Shown here: positions 38,786 to 46,829 of the stretch, piece by piece
Numbering within the stretch: position 1 is the first letter of the stretch
How the letters are laid out: the number at the start of each line of letters is the position of its first letter
Notes under the pieces: generated by a model
Seen by the model: the letters and a program-made list of their open reading frames with translations, nothing else
The model's database searches: none
What the model was told of the DNA's origin: nothing
Assembly (NCBI RefSeq): GCF_020400655.1
Contig: NZ_JAINRC010000028.1
Span: 1-64,000, forward strand
Origin: Streptomyces spinosus
GTDB lineage: Bacteria; Actinomycetota; Actinomycetes; Streptomycetales; Streptomycetaceae
DNA: 64,000 nucleotides
Direction of reading: 5' to 3'
Made by a program: the position numbers and the translations under genes

Positions 38786-40495
38786 ATGACCGTCGACTAC
38801 GCCGACTACGTCGACGCGGGTGAGGCCGTCGACCAGGGAACCCTGAATTACAAGACCCCTGGCGGAGACGTCGCGCCGCCGGTAGTGGCCGGTGTCGACT
38901 ACGAGCGCATACTCAACGCGCGCCAGGAACCCCAGAACTGGCTCACCTACTACGGCGCCTACAACGGGCAGCGCTACAGCCCGCTGGACCAGATCAACAC
39001 GGACAACGTCAAGCGCATGGTCCCCGCCTGGGTCTTCCAGGCCGGCACGACCGGACTGATCGCGGGCGCGTCGACCTACTCGTTCGAGGCCGCCCCGATC
39101 GTCGTCGACGGGGTCATGTTCCTCTCCGGCTGGGACGGCTGGGTATGGGCCCTAGACGCGAAGACGGGCGTGGAGATCTGGCGGTACAAGCACGCGGTCC
39201 CCTTCGACGTGTCCTTGTGCTGCGGGAACGTGAACCGCGGGGTCGCCGTGGCCCAGGGGAAGGTCTTCTTCGTCACGGCGAACGCCCGGGTGCTGGCGCT
39301 CGACGCCACCACCGGCAGGCGGGTCTGGGACAAGACCTACGGCGACGTCCGGGCGGGGGAGAGCGCCACGCTCGCCCCTCTCGTCGTGAAGAACATGGTC
39401 ATCGTCGGAAGTTCCGGCGGCGAGTTCGGCGTACGCGGCCACCTCGACGCGTTCGATCTCGAAACCGGCGAGCACCAGTGGCGCTGCTACACGGTTCCCA
39501 AGCCCGGGGAGCCCGGCTCGGAGACCTGGCCCGCCGACGGCGAGGCCTGGGCACGGGGCGGGGCGAACTGCTGGATCACCGGCACCTTCGACCCGGAGAC
39601 GAACCTGCTGTACGTGGGCACCGGCAACCCGGCGCCCGACTTCGACGGAGAGGTCCGCGAGGGCGACAACCTCTTCACCGACAGCATCATCGCCGTGGAC
39701 GTGGACAGCGGTCAGATCCGCTGGCACTACCAGTGCACCCCGCACGACGTGTGGGACTACGACAGCATCGGCGAGTGCATCCTGTTCGAGCAGGACGGCC
39801 GCAAACTGCTCGGTCACTTCGACAAGAACGGCTACTTCTTCGTCCTCGACCGCACGAACGGCGCGAGGGTCGGGATCACCCCCTTCGTCGACCGCATCAC
39901 CTGGGGGGCGATCACGAGGGACGGCCAGGTGACGGCCAAGGTGTACCCGGACAAGGAGGGAGAACCGGTCCACTTCTACCCCGGTCCGGCCGGTGCCAAG
40001 GAATGGACCCATGCGGCCTACAGTCCGAAGACCGGACTGTTCTACGTCCCGGTCCAGGACACCGGTGCCACGGCCACCCGGCGGCGGCGGGAGTTCAAGG
40101 AGAGCATTCCGTACTGGGGTGCGGGCGTTCAGGTGGACATCGGGGACATGGCGGGGTCCATCAGCGCCTTCGACGCCGCCGGCGAGGAGAAGTGGCGCTG
40201 GCGCAACGACCTCCCGATGTGCGCTTCGACGCTGGCCACCGGCGGTGACCTGGTGTTCGCCGGTGAGCCCTCCGGGGAGTTCAACGCACTCGACGCCCGC
40301 ACCGGGGAGCTGCTGTGGCAGTTCCAGTGCGGAAGCGGCCACCACAGCAGCCCGACCACCTACATGGTCGACGGCAGGCAGTACGTGGCCGTGCCCGTCG
40401 GCTGGGGCGGATGGGCCGAGGGATTCCTCCCCGGCATGCTCGGCGCGGGGCACGGAAGCGCCCTGATCGTCTTCGCCCTTCCGGAACCGTCGTAG
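38786..40495 (+). CDS. PQQ-dependent alcohol dehydrogenase (quinoprotein, predicted lanthanide type)
   Basis: The ATG at 38786 follows AGGAGGTGGAGG and gives 569 residues. The eight-bladed propeller with W-motifs is evident (SGWDGWVWALDAKTG, GDLVFAGEPSGEFNALDA). The adjacent cysteines SLCCGNVNRG (about residue 144) form the vicinal disulfide of quinoprotein alcohol dehydrogenases. The catalytic Asp is in TPHDVWDYDS (about 321). A second Asp two residues later gives the D-x-D arrangement that marks lanthanide-dependent XoxF/PedH/ExaF enzymes; calcium enzymes have Ala or Ser there. No signal peptide is visible, which is odd because classical members work outside the membrane. Alcohol or aldehyde substrate unknown. 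It precedes the pqq genes that make its cofactor. Confidence 0.93.
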   Translation: MTVDYADYVDAGEAVDQGTLNYKTPGGDVAPPVVAGVDYERILNARQEPQNWLTYYGAYNGQRYSPLDQINTDNVKRMVPAWVFQAGTTGLIAGASTYSFEAAPIVVDGVMFLSGWDGWVWALDAKTGVEIWRYKHAVPFDVSLCCGNVNRGVAVAQGKVFFVTANARVLALDATTGRRVWDKTYGDVRAGESATLAPLVVKNMVIVGSSGGEFGVRGHLDAFDLETGEHQWRCYTVPKPGEPGSETWPADGEAWARGGANCWITGTFDPETNLLYVGTGNPAPDFDGEVREGDNLFTDSIIAVDVDSGQIRWHYQCTPHDVWDYDSIGECILFEQDGRKLLGHFDKNGYFFVLDRTNGARVGITPFVDRITWGAITRDGQVTAKVYPDKEGEPVHFYPGPAGAKEWTHAAYSPKTGLFYVPVQDTGATATRRRREFKESIPYWGAGVQVDIGDMAGSISAFDAAGEEKWRWRNDLPMCASTLATGGDLVFAGEPSGEFNALDARTGELLWQFQCGSGHHSSPTTYMVDGRQYVAVPVGWGGWAEGFLPGMLGAGHGSALIVFALPEPS

Positions 40496-40543
40496 CGCGT
40501 GACCGGAGCCTGCCGTGATTCCCGGCGGAGAGGAGGTGGATCC

Positions 40544-40639
40544 ATGGAGTCTCAGCTCGCCGTGTGGGAGACGCCCGATTTCGACGAGGTCGCAGTCGCG
40601 GCCGAGGTGACCATGTACCTTGCCCGGTTGGAGGACTAG
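40544..40639 (+). CDS. pqqA: PQQ precursor peptide PqqA
   Basis: A 31-codon gene begins with the ATG at 40544 and has a very strong ribosome binding site (AGAGGAGGTGG). The peptide contains Glu21 and Tyr25 in the E-x3-Y spacing (EVTMY) that PqqE cross-links during PQQ biosynthesis, and the family-typical WETPDF near its N-terminus. It lies 48 nt after the PQQ dehydrogenase and upstream of pqqC, pqqD and pqqE. Confidence 0.93.
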   Translation: MESQLAVWETPDFDEVAVAAEVTMYLARLED

Positions 40640-40945
40640 CGGATGATGGGCGGCACCGGACCTGGTCCGGCGTCGCCCGACGGTTCGGGAGGCCGCGGCC
40701 GGCCGACACGCACGCACTCGTGCGGCCCGGTCCGGCCGGCGAGACGCCGCGGGTCATGGGCCGCCTTCCATCGACGGCCCGGACTGAAGCCTGACGCGGG
40801 TCCCCTTCGCCCGATGAGGGCGGACGATCCGCGTGCACACGAACAACGCCGCCCCGGTCCCCGTGGAGGACACGCCCGAGCGGCGTTCCCTGGAGGAGCG
40901 GCATGGAAGGGGCCAGGAACGGCCTCGAGGTCCAGGTGTACAGCC
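40640..40945. other. Spacer between pqqA and pqqC
   Basis: About 305 nt, unusually long inside a pqq operon. No gene with a recognisable family is present; pqqB, which is commonly found at this place, is absent. A 38-codon GTG frame starts near 40831 but shows no PqqA-like E-x3-Y motif. Confidence 0.55.
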
Positions 40946-41644
40946 GTGACGACGACAACCATCACAACCGGCGCCGACGGTTTCGTGGAGACGCTGCGGG
41001 CCCACTCGCGGCGCTACCACGACCAGCACCCGTTCCACGTCCGGATGAACGCCGGCCGGCTGAGCCGTCGCCAGATCCGGGGCTGGGTGGCCAACCGCTT
41101 CTACTACCAGGAGAACATCCCCCGCAAGGACGCCGCGATCCTTTCCAACTGCCCCGACGTGGAGGTCCGTCGCCGCTGGATCCGGCGGATCGTCGAGCAC
41201 GACGGCACGGCCGCGGGCGAGGGCGGCATCGAGGCATGGCTGCGCCTCGCCGAGGCCGCCGGGCTGACCCGTGAGGAGGTCCGGGACCACCGGCACCTGG
41301 TACCGGGGGTGCGGTTCGCCGTCGACGCCTACGTGAACTTCGCCCGGACCCGCCCGTGGGTGGAGGCGGTGGCGTCCTCGCTCACGGAGCTGTTCGCGCC
41401 CGACCTGATGGCGGCGCGGCTCGCCGCGTTCGAGCGGTGGTACCCGTGGATCGCCCCCGAGGGCCTCGCCTACTTCCGCGCCCGCCTGGAGCAGGCCCCC
41501 CGCGACTGCGAGCACGCCCTGGAGGTGGTCACCGCGCACTGCCTCTCCGCCGAGTCCCAGGCGCGCGCCGTCGACGCGCTGTCGTTCAAGTGCGATGTCC
41601 TGTGGAGCCTCATGGACGCCATCGACCAGGCCTACCCGGAGTGA
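40946..41644 (+). CDS. pqqC: Pyrroloquinoline-quinone synthase PqqC
   Basis: The GTG at 40946 gives 232 residues, the normal PqqC length. Typical motifs include [60 protein letters not shown] and [19 protein letters not shown]. PqqC catalyses the final ring closure and eight-electron oxidation to PQQ, consuming molecular oxygen and releasing hydrogen peroxide. The following gene begins at or over its stop codon (GTGA). Confidence 0.93.
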   Translation: MTTTTITTGADGFVETLRAHSRRYHDQHPFHVRMNAGRLSRRQIRGWVANRFYYQENIPRKDAAILSNCPDVEVRRRWIRRIVEHDGTAAGEGGIEAWLRLAEAAGLTREEVRDHRHLVPGVRFAVDAYVNFARTRPWVEAVASSLTELFAPDLMAARLAAFERWYPWIAPEGLAYFRARLEQAPRDCEHALEVVTAHCLSAESQARAVDALSFKCDVLWSLMDAIDQAYPE

Positions 41645-41649
41645 CCACC

Positions 41650-41979
41650 ATGGACCCGACCCGTACCGGAACGACCCACAGCAGCAGCACGACCCGGCCC
41701 GGCGCCGGGGTGTCCGGCCTGGACCGGCCCCGGTTGGCTGCCCATGTCCGGCTCACCTTCTGCCGGACCAGGCAGCGCAAGGTCCTGCTGCACCCCGAGA
41801 CGGTCGTGGTTCTGAACGGCAGCGGCGCGGCCATCCTGGAGCTGTGCGACGGGCGGCACACCGTGGCCGAGATCGTGGACGAGCTGGGCGCCCGCTATCA
41901 GACCGTTCCCGAGGACGACGTCCGGCAGTTCCTGGCCCGGCTCGTCGCCCGGCGCTGGGTGGAGCTCACCGATGGATAG
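41650..41979 (+). CDS. pqqD: PQQ biosynthesis peptide chaperone PqqD
   Basis: The ATG at 41650 with GGAG eight bases upstream gives 109 residues; a GTG at 41641 overlapping the pqqC stop is an alternative. The C-terminal 85 residues show the RiPP-recognition-element fold typical of PqqD (RQRKVLLHPETVVVLNGSGA, ILELCDGRHTVAEIVDEL). PqqD presents PqqA to the radical SAM enzyme PqqE. Its end overlaps the pqqE start by 8 nt, indicating coupling. Confidence 0.93.
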   Translation: MDPTRTGTTHSSSTTRPGAGVSGLDRPRLAAHVRLTFCRTRQRKVLLHPETVVVLNGSGAAILELCDGRHTVAEIVDELGARYQTVPEDDVRQFLARLVARRWVELTDG

Positions 41980-43075
41980 CCCCTTCGGGCTGCTCGCCGA
42001 GCTGACCTACCGCTGCCCGCTGGCCTGCCCCTACTGCTCCAACCCGCTGAACCTGGCCGGCTACCAGGACGAGCTGACCACCGACGAGTGGCTGCGGGTG
42101 CTGACCGAGGCCGAGGACCTGGGAGTCTTGCAGTGCCACCTGTCCGGCGGGGAACCGCTGCTGCGGCGCGACCTCGTGGAGCTCGTGACGCACGCCCATG
42201 CGCTCGGCCTCTACACCAACCTCATCACCAGCGCGCTCGGGCTCTCGCGTCCGAGGGCCGAGCAGTTGCGGGCCGCCGGTTTGGACCACGTACAGATCAG
42301 CGTCCAGGCCGACGAACCGGCCGTGTCCGACCGGATCGCCGGGGTCCCCTCCTTCCGGCGCAAGATCGAGGCGATGGGTGTGGTCAAGGAGCTGGGCTGG
42401 CCGCTCACGGTGAACGTGGTGCTGCACCGGCACAACATCGACCGCGTCGCCGACCTGCTCGCTCTGGCCGAGGAGGTGGGCGCGGACCGGGTGGAGCTGG
42501 CCAACACCCAGTACTACGGCTGGGCCTGGCGAAACCGTGCCGCGCTGCTGCCGAGCCGGGCCCAGCTCGAAGCGGCCGAGGCCGTCGTACGGGCCGCCGT
42601 CGAGCGGTCGCGGGACCACATGGACATAATCTGGGTCATCCCGGACTATTACAGCCGTTATCCGAAGCCTTGCATGGGCGGTTGGGCCTCCCGGCAGCTG
42701 ACCGTGACGCCGAACGGCGACGTCCTGCCCTGCCCGGCCGCCCAGCCCCTGCCGTTGCCACGGGCCAGTGTGCGGGAGGAACCGCTGGATCGGATCTGGG
42801 CCGAGGCGCCCGTGATGACCGCGTTCCGCGGGACCGACTGGATGCCGGAACCCTGCCGGAGCTGCCCCCGGCGGGAGGTGGACTTCGGCGGGTGCCGCTG
42901 CCAGGCGTTCCTGCTCACCGGCGACGCCGCCCGCACTGACCCGGTCTGCTACCTGTCGCCCGACCACGACCTGGTCGCCCGGGCGGTCGAGGCCGCCAAC
43001 GCCGACTCGCGGGACGACGACCCTCCGCTGGTCCCCCGACCGCACCGCCCGGCTCCGCCACCCGTCGCCCGGTAG
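41972..43075 (+). CDS. pqqE: PqqA peptide cyclase PqqE (radical SAM/SPASM)
   Basis: This 367-residue radical SAM enzyme has the CxxxCxxC cluster motif at Cys15, Cys19 and Cys22 (CPLACPYC). HLSGGEPLLRRDL supplies the SAM-binding GGEP. The C-terminal SPASM domain has Cys-rich motifs (KPCMGGWAS, LPCPAAQP, EPCRSCPRREVDFGGCRCQ). It cross-links Glu21 and Tyr25 of PqqA in the first step of PQQ synthesis. The last 30 residues are a Pro/Arg-rich tail. A 35-nt piece of its 3' end (42979-43013) is repeated just after the gene at 43088-43122. Confidence 0.94.
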   Translation: MDSPFGLLAELTYRCPLACPYCSNPLNLAGYQDELTTDEWLRVLTEAEDLGVLQCHLSGGEPLLRRDLVELVTHAHALGLYTNLITSALGLSRPRAEQLRAAGLDHVQISVQADEPAVSDRIAGVPSFRRKIEAMGVVKELGWPLTVNVVLHRHNIDRVADLLALAEEVGADRVELANTQYYGWAWRNRAALLPSRAQLEAAEAVVRAAVERSRDHMDIIWVIPDYYSRYPKPCMGGWASRQLTVTPNGDVLPCPAAQPLPLPRASVREEPLDRIWAEAPVMTAFRGTDWMPEPCRSCPRREVDFGGCRCQAFLLTGDAARTDPVCYLSPDHDLVARAVEAANADSRDDDPPLVPRPHRPAPPPVAR

Positions 43076-43122
43076 CGACCCGATGGACCGGGCGGTCGAG
43101 GCCGCCAACGCCGACTCGCGGG
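42979..43122 (+). repeat. 35-bp direct repeat of the pqqE 3' end
   Basis: The sequence at 42979-43013, inside pqqE, recurs identically at 43088-43122, 13 nt past the stop codon. This indicates a partial duplication of the gene end, with a changed C-terminus between the copies. Confidence 0.8.
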
Positions 43123-43138
43123 CCTGCGGCCTTGCGCC

Positions 43139-43176
43139 GCTCCTCGGCTCGCGGGCCGGCCCGCGAGCCGAGGAGC
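43139..43176. terminator. Perfect 38-nt palindrome, bidirectional terminator of pqqE and the MntP-like gene
   Basis: Two 19-nt arms (43139-43157 and 43158-43176) are exactly complementary with no loop. The palindrome lies between the convergent pqqE (ends 43075) and the pump gene (ends 43180). Confidence 0.75.
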
Positions 43177-43179
43177 GGG

Positions 43180-43719
43180 TCAGTCGCCGAACCACAGGGG
43201 CAGCGTACCGGCGGCGATGATCAGGACGAGTCCGCTCATCAGGTCCGAGCGGATCCGGACGAGACGCGCCGCGGCCCGCCCGAGTTGCAGCCCGACCAGC
43301 GACAACACTGCCGTCATGCCGCCGAAGACGGCGGCCGAGAACCACGGTGAGAACCCGAGGACCCCCAGGCTCGCCCCGGCGAGCAAGTTGTCCAGGCTCA
43401 GCGTCAACGGGATGCCGAACAGCGCCCACGGGTGGTCCAACTCGTCCGGCTCAGGGTTCCGGAGGGACGAGATGACGAGGTAGAGACCGTACCCGCCGAG
43501 CGCGGTCGCGCCCACCACACCGGCGACGTCCCCGACGGACTCCCCGATCCGTTGACCGATCAATATCCCGACCAGGGGCATGACCGCGTCCCACAGCCCG
43601 AAGGTGAGCGCCACCTGCACCGCGCGCTTCAAACCGAACGGGACCGTGCCGAGCGCGATCGATACTCGGAGATTGTCGAGACTGAGCAGGAAACCCAGGC
43701 CAATTGTTTCCCAGATCAT
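43180..43719 (-). CDS. Manganese efflux pump, MntP-like family
   Basis: The protein has 179 residues and six hydrophobic segments in two repeats. Each repeat carries the family motif with Asp-Asn: LGFLLSLDNLRVSIALG near residue 8 and IPLTLSLDNLLAGASLG near residue 102. This duplicated arrangement is characteristic of MntP/DUF204 proteins, which export manganese. Specificity in actinobacteria is not established. The gene is separated from pqqE by a palindrome and is probably independent of the pqq block. No clear manganese riboswitch is visible in the 90-nt leader. Confidence 0.85.
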   Translation of the reverse strand: MIWETIGLGFLLSLDNLRVSIALGTVPFGLKRAVQVALTFGLWDAVMPLVGILIGQRIGESVGDVAGVVGATALGGYGLYLVISSLRNPEPDELDHPWALFGIPLTLSLDNLLAGASLGVLGFSPWFSAAVFGGMTAVLSLVGLQLGRAAARLVRIRSDLMSGLVLIIAAGTLPLWFGD

Positions 43720-43803
43720 GGTGACGCGGCTGCCCGATGACGGCCGGCGTCGACGGAAACGACTCTGCCGGGTTCAACATTCCCCATAATCCTCAAGAAT
43801 ATC

Positions 43804-43992
43804 TCAGACGGTGCGCGAAATAAACCTGGAAAAGTCGAAGTCCGGATCATTTTCATTGAGTGTCAATTCCGTCCGGCACGCTATGGTGCCGTCCTTCGGA
43901 CCGGCGAGGTGGACGTCGCCCGGACACCGGCGGCACCGACCGAACGCCCCAGGCGCCGCCCGGCCGGCCTCGGTTGCCGCGTCAATCACCAC
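43804..43992 (-). CDS. Small Cys-containing protein at the end of the P450 operon
   Basis: A GTG at 43992 overlaps the last 11 nt of the P450 gene and gives 62 residues; a second GTG at 43989 is equally possible. The centre has CRRCPGDVHLAGPKDGTIAC, with a C-x2-C pair and a third Cys, so metal binding is conceivable. The acidic C-terminus is ENDPDFDFSRFISRTV. The codon GC bias falls in the last third. I do not recognise a family. Overlap with the P450 argues that it is real and translationally coupled; it could be a P450 partner or a small regulator. Confidence 0.55.
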   Translation of the reverse strand: MVIDAATEAGRAAPGAFGRCRRCPGDVHLAGPKDGTIACRTELTLNENDPDFDFSRFISRTV

Positions 43993-45202
43993 CTTGCTCG
44001 ACGTCCAGATGGACCGGCCCCCGGAGAACGGGGCTGGGCCGGTACGGCGGCGGATCGGCGACCAGCCTGGGGCGGTCGAGTCGGCGTACCAGCTCGGTCA
44101 GCGCGATCTGGGTTTCCCGCCGGGCCAGCGCGGCGCCGAAACAGGAGTGGATGCCGCTGCCGAAGCCCAGGTGCTGGTTGTCACGCCGATCCGGGTCGAA
44201 GCGGTCGGGATCGTGGAAGCGGTTCGGATCGCGGTTGCCGGAGGCCAGCATGAGCATGATCTGCGAGCCTTTGGGGATGACGGTGTCGGCCACGGTGATG
44301 TCGCTGTAGGCCGCCCGCCAGGGAACGATGTGCACGGGTGGCTCGTAGCGCAGTAGTTCCTCGACCAGTGGTACGACGAGGTCGGGTTGGTGACGCAGTC
44401 GTCGCAGCACCTGCGGGTGGCGCAGCAGCGTCAGCATGCCGTTGGCGATGAGGTTGACGATCGTCTCGTGGCCGGCGATGAGCAGCAGTTTGGCGGTGGC
44501 GGCGATTTCTGCGTCGGTCATCCGGCCGTCGGGCCCGTCATCGTTGGCCAGCCGGGCCAGCAGACCGTCGCCGGGCCGGCCGTGGCGCTGTTCCACCAGC
44601 CCGCCGAGGTGCCGGCGCAGGTCCTTGCGCGCCTGTACACCCTTGTCCAGCCTCTCCTTGGGGTCGGTCTCGGGGTCGTAGTCGACCGAGTTCATGATGT
44701 CGTTCACCCAGCGGTGGAACCGCCGTTCGTCCTCACGTGGAACGCCGAGCAGGTGGCAGGTCACGGTCACGGGCAACCGGCAGGCGAAATCGTCGACGAC
44801 GTCGATCCGCTCCTTGCCCGCGAAATCGTCGATCAGGCTGTTCACCGTGGAGGTCAGGTCGCCTTCCATGCCGGCCACCAGCCCCGGGGTGTGCGGGGGG
44901 CCGAAGTGGCGCATCGCCATACGCCGCAGGCGATCGTGCTCGGGCGGGTCCTTCTTGATGAACGCCGTCGTGACGCCTTCCTCGAGCGCGGGCATCGGAC
45001 GCGACAGGTTGCGCACGTCGGAGCTCAGGCGCGGGTCGTGCAGCAGGTCGGTGATCTCGTGATAGGTGCTGACGACGTAGCCGGCGTCCTCGTGCACCGC
45101 CACCGGGTTCTGGCGCAACTCGGCATACAGCGGGTACGGGTCGGCCCGCGCGGAGTAGTCGAAGATCCGTCGCAAGGTACCGTGCGTCCGGGCCGTGGTC
45201 AT
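43982..45202 (-). CDS. Cytochrome P450
   Basis: The ATG at 45202, with GGGAGGAGGG upstream, gives 406 residues, the usual bacterial P450 length. The I-helix motif is LLIAGHETIVN (about residue 243). The ExxR motif is VEELLRYEPP (about 281). The haem-thiolate loop is LGFGSGIHSCFGAALARRE with the Cys at about 351. It is a class I soluble bacterial P450. Its start overlaps the stop of the ferredoxin reductase gene (ATGA), and the ferredoxin gene is just upstream, so its redox partners are encoded together. Substrate unknown; such orphan P450 units hydroxylate terpenoids, fatty acids or xenobiotics. Confidence 0.95.
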   Translation of the reverse strand: MTTARTHGTLRRIFDYSARADPYPLYAELRQNPVAVHEDAGYVVSTYHEITDLLHDPRLSSDVRNLSRPMPALEEGVTTAFIKKDPPEHDRLRRMAMRHFGPPHTPGLVAGMEGDLTSTVNSLIDDFAGKERIDVVDDFACRLPVTVTCHLLGVPREDERRFHRWVNDIMNSVDYDPETDPKERLDKGVQARKDLRRHLGGLVEQRHGRPGDGLLARLANDDGPDGRMTDAEIAATAKLLLIAGHETIVNLIANGMLTLLRHPQVLRRLRHQPDLVVPLVEELLRYEPPVHIVPWRAAYSDITVADTVIPKGSQIMLMLASGNRDPNRFHDPDRFDPDRRDNQHLGFGSGIHSCFGAALARRETQIALTELVRRLDRPRLVADPPPYRPSPVLRGPVHLDVEQGGD

Positions 45203-46605
45203 CCGGCCCTCCTCCCGCCGGTACCGGTGCACGGCCCTGACGCGGCGCTCACCCGGGTCCGGCCGGTGACGACCGCGGTGGCGCCCTGGGCGAGCAGGCC
45301 GGGGCCGGGCAGGCCGACCGGTACCGGTCGTGCGTCGGCCGGCTGGTCCGGCATGGGACAGCGTGGCGGGAAAGGCGCGGCCGTCTCGATCAACCGCCGA
45401 TAGTGGTGCAGCCACTTGGCGCTGTCGAAGCTCACGGCGGCCGTGACGCGGCCCCGACAGCCGTATGCGGCGACGAACCGGTGGTCGTCCACCGATCCCT
45501 GGGTCACGACCACCTCGTCGGCGAAGGTCGGCACGCCGACGGACTTGATGTTGACGCCGAACTGGATCGACCAGAACACCGGGATCGAAAGACACGGCCG
45601 GCGGTCCGCCTCGGCGCTGACCATGTTGTGTGCCGCGACCTCGGCCTGCTCCACGGCGTTGGCCCAGTGCTCCAGTGAGATGAGCCGGTCCTCGTAGAGG
45701 GGATGCGGGCAACGTGCCACGTCCCCCGCGGCGAAGACGTCCTCGGTGGCTCGGCCACTGACATCGAGGGCGCGGCAGCCCGTGTCGCAGGCGACTCCCC
45801 ACACGCCCGCCGCCAGTCCCGACCCTCGTAGCCACTCGGTGTTGCGGATGCTTCCGAGTGCCACTACCGCCACATCGGCGTCGACCGTACCGCCGTCGCC
45901 GAAGTGAGCACGGCGGAACCGCCCCCGCGCGTCGCCCTCAAGCCGGGTGACCTCGACACCGCACCGCAGGTCGACACCATGAGTGCGCTGCAAGTCGGCC
46001 GCGACGTCACCGATCACGGCACCCAGCGCCCCGGTCAGCGGTGCCGCTGCGAGTTCGGCGACCGTCACCGGCAGGCCCCGCTCACGGCAGGCGGAGGCGA
46101 TCTCGCAGCCGGTGAATCCGGCCCCGATGATCAGGACGCGGGAAGGCCCGGCGGCGAGGGCTCGCCGCAGGCTCTCGGCATGCTCGCGCGTGCGCACCAC
46201 GAACACCCCGTCCAGCGCCGCCTCGGACTCGACGGACCACGGCCGGGCCCGTACTCCGGTGGCGATCAGTACCCGGTCGAAGGGGACGCAGCGTCCGTCG
46301 GCGAGTCGCACGTGTTTCGTCGCGAGGTCCAGCCCGCCGGCGGGCACACCCAGCAGCCACTCCGCGTCGAGGCCGCGACGGCGGGGCAACGTGGTGCCCC
46401 CGGCCCGCACCCACCCGGTCAGTACCTGCTTGGACAGGGGAGGCCGGTCGTAGGGCTCGCCCAACTCGTCACCGATCATGGTCAACGATCCTGTGAAACC
46501 CTCGGCGCGCAGGGCCTCCGCAGCCCGCAGTCCCGCCAGTGACGCGCCGACGACCACGACGCGGCCATCGCGCTTGAACGCCCGCGGAGTGCCGGCACTG
46601 GTCAC
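45199..46605 (-). CDS. FAD-dependent ferredoxin reductase for the P450
   Basis: The GTG at 46605 overlaps the stop of the ferredoxin gene (GTGA) and gives 468 residues. Two dinucleotide-binding motifs are visible: VVVGASLAGLRAAEALRAEG (FAD, near residue 16) and LIIGAGFTGCEIASACRERG (NAD(P)H, near 155). The second FAD motif is ATEDVFAAGDVARCPHP. The C-terminal reductase domain contains FWSIQFGVNIKSVG. This matches putidaredoxin reductase-type proteins. The C-terminal 60 residues are Pro/Gly-rich beyond the usual length. It transfers electrons from NAD(P)H to the ferredoxin. Confidence 0.93.
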   Translation of the reverse strand: MTSAGTPRAFKRDGRVVVVGASLAGLRAAEALRAEGFTGSLTMIGDELGEPYDRPPLSKQVLTGWVRAGGTTLPRRRGLDAEWLLGVPAGGLDLATKHVRLADGRCVPFDRVLIATGVRARPWSVESEAALDGVFVVRTREHAESLRRALAAGPSRVLIIGAGFTGCEIASACRERGLPVTVAELAAAPLTGALGAVIGDVAADLQRTHGVDLRCGVEVTRLEGDARGRFRRAHFGDGGTVDADVAVVALGSIRNTEWLRGSGLAAGVWGVACDTGCRALDVSGRATEDVFAAGDVARCPHPLYEDRLISLEHWANAVEQAEVAAHNMVSAEADRRPCLSIPVFWSIQFGVNIKSVGVPTFADEVVVTQGSVDDHRFVAAYGCRGRVTAAVSFDSAKWLHHYRRLIETAAPFPPRCPMPDQPADARPVPVGLPGPGLLAQGATAVVTGRTRVSAASGPCTGTGGRRAG

Positions 46606-46829
46606 GGCGCCGACGCCTCCACCGGGGCGTCCCGTTCCTCCAGCCGGTCGACCAGAATCGCTTGGACCGGGCAGGCCGCCGCGGCGCGCAGCACAGGGCC
46701 GCGCTGGGTGTCGTCGGGGCCCGGGTCGTACATCAGCGCCTCCTCGCCGTGCATCCGGAACGCCTCCGGAGCCAGGAAGGCGCACTGTGCGTACCCTTCA
46801 CACCGGGAAAGATCAACGACCACTCTCAT
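46602..46829 (-). CDS. 3Fe-4S-type ferredoxin
   Basis: The ATG at 46829, after GGAGATCGGG, gives 75 residues; an ATG at 46841 adds four. Cysteines are spaced C-x5-C (RCEGYAQCAFLAPEAF) with a distal C-P (AAACPVQAI), which is the pattern of 3Fe-4S ferredoxins serving actinobacterial P450s. It leads the ferredoxin, reductase, P450 operon. Confidence 0.92.
   Translation of the reverse strand: MRVVVDLSRCEGYAQCAFLAPEAFRMHGEEALMYDPGPDDTQRGPVLRAAAACPVQAILVDRLEERDAPVEASAP

Noticed and set aside
40831-40947. Second PqqA-like peptide in the pqqA-pqqC spacer
   Set aside because: The 38-codon GTG frame lacks the E-x3-Y pair and overlaps the pqqC start.
43720-43810. Possible manganese riboswitch before the MntP-like gene
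   Set aside because: The leader is short and I could not find the conserved yybP-ykoY core elements.
43804-43992. RiPP precursor interpretation of the small ORF behind the P450
   Set aside because: No leader-core layout, no maturase adjacent other than the P450, and the C-x2-C...C pattern spread through the middle suggests a folded protein.
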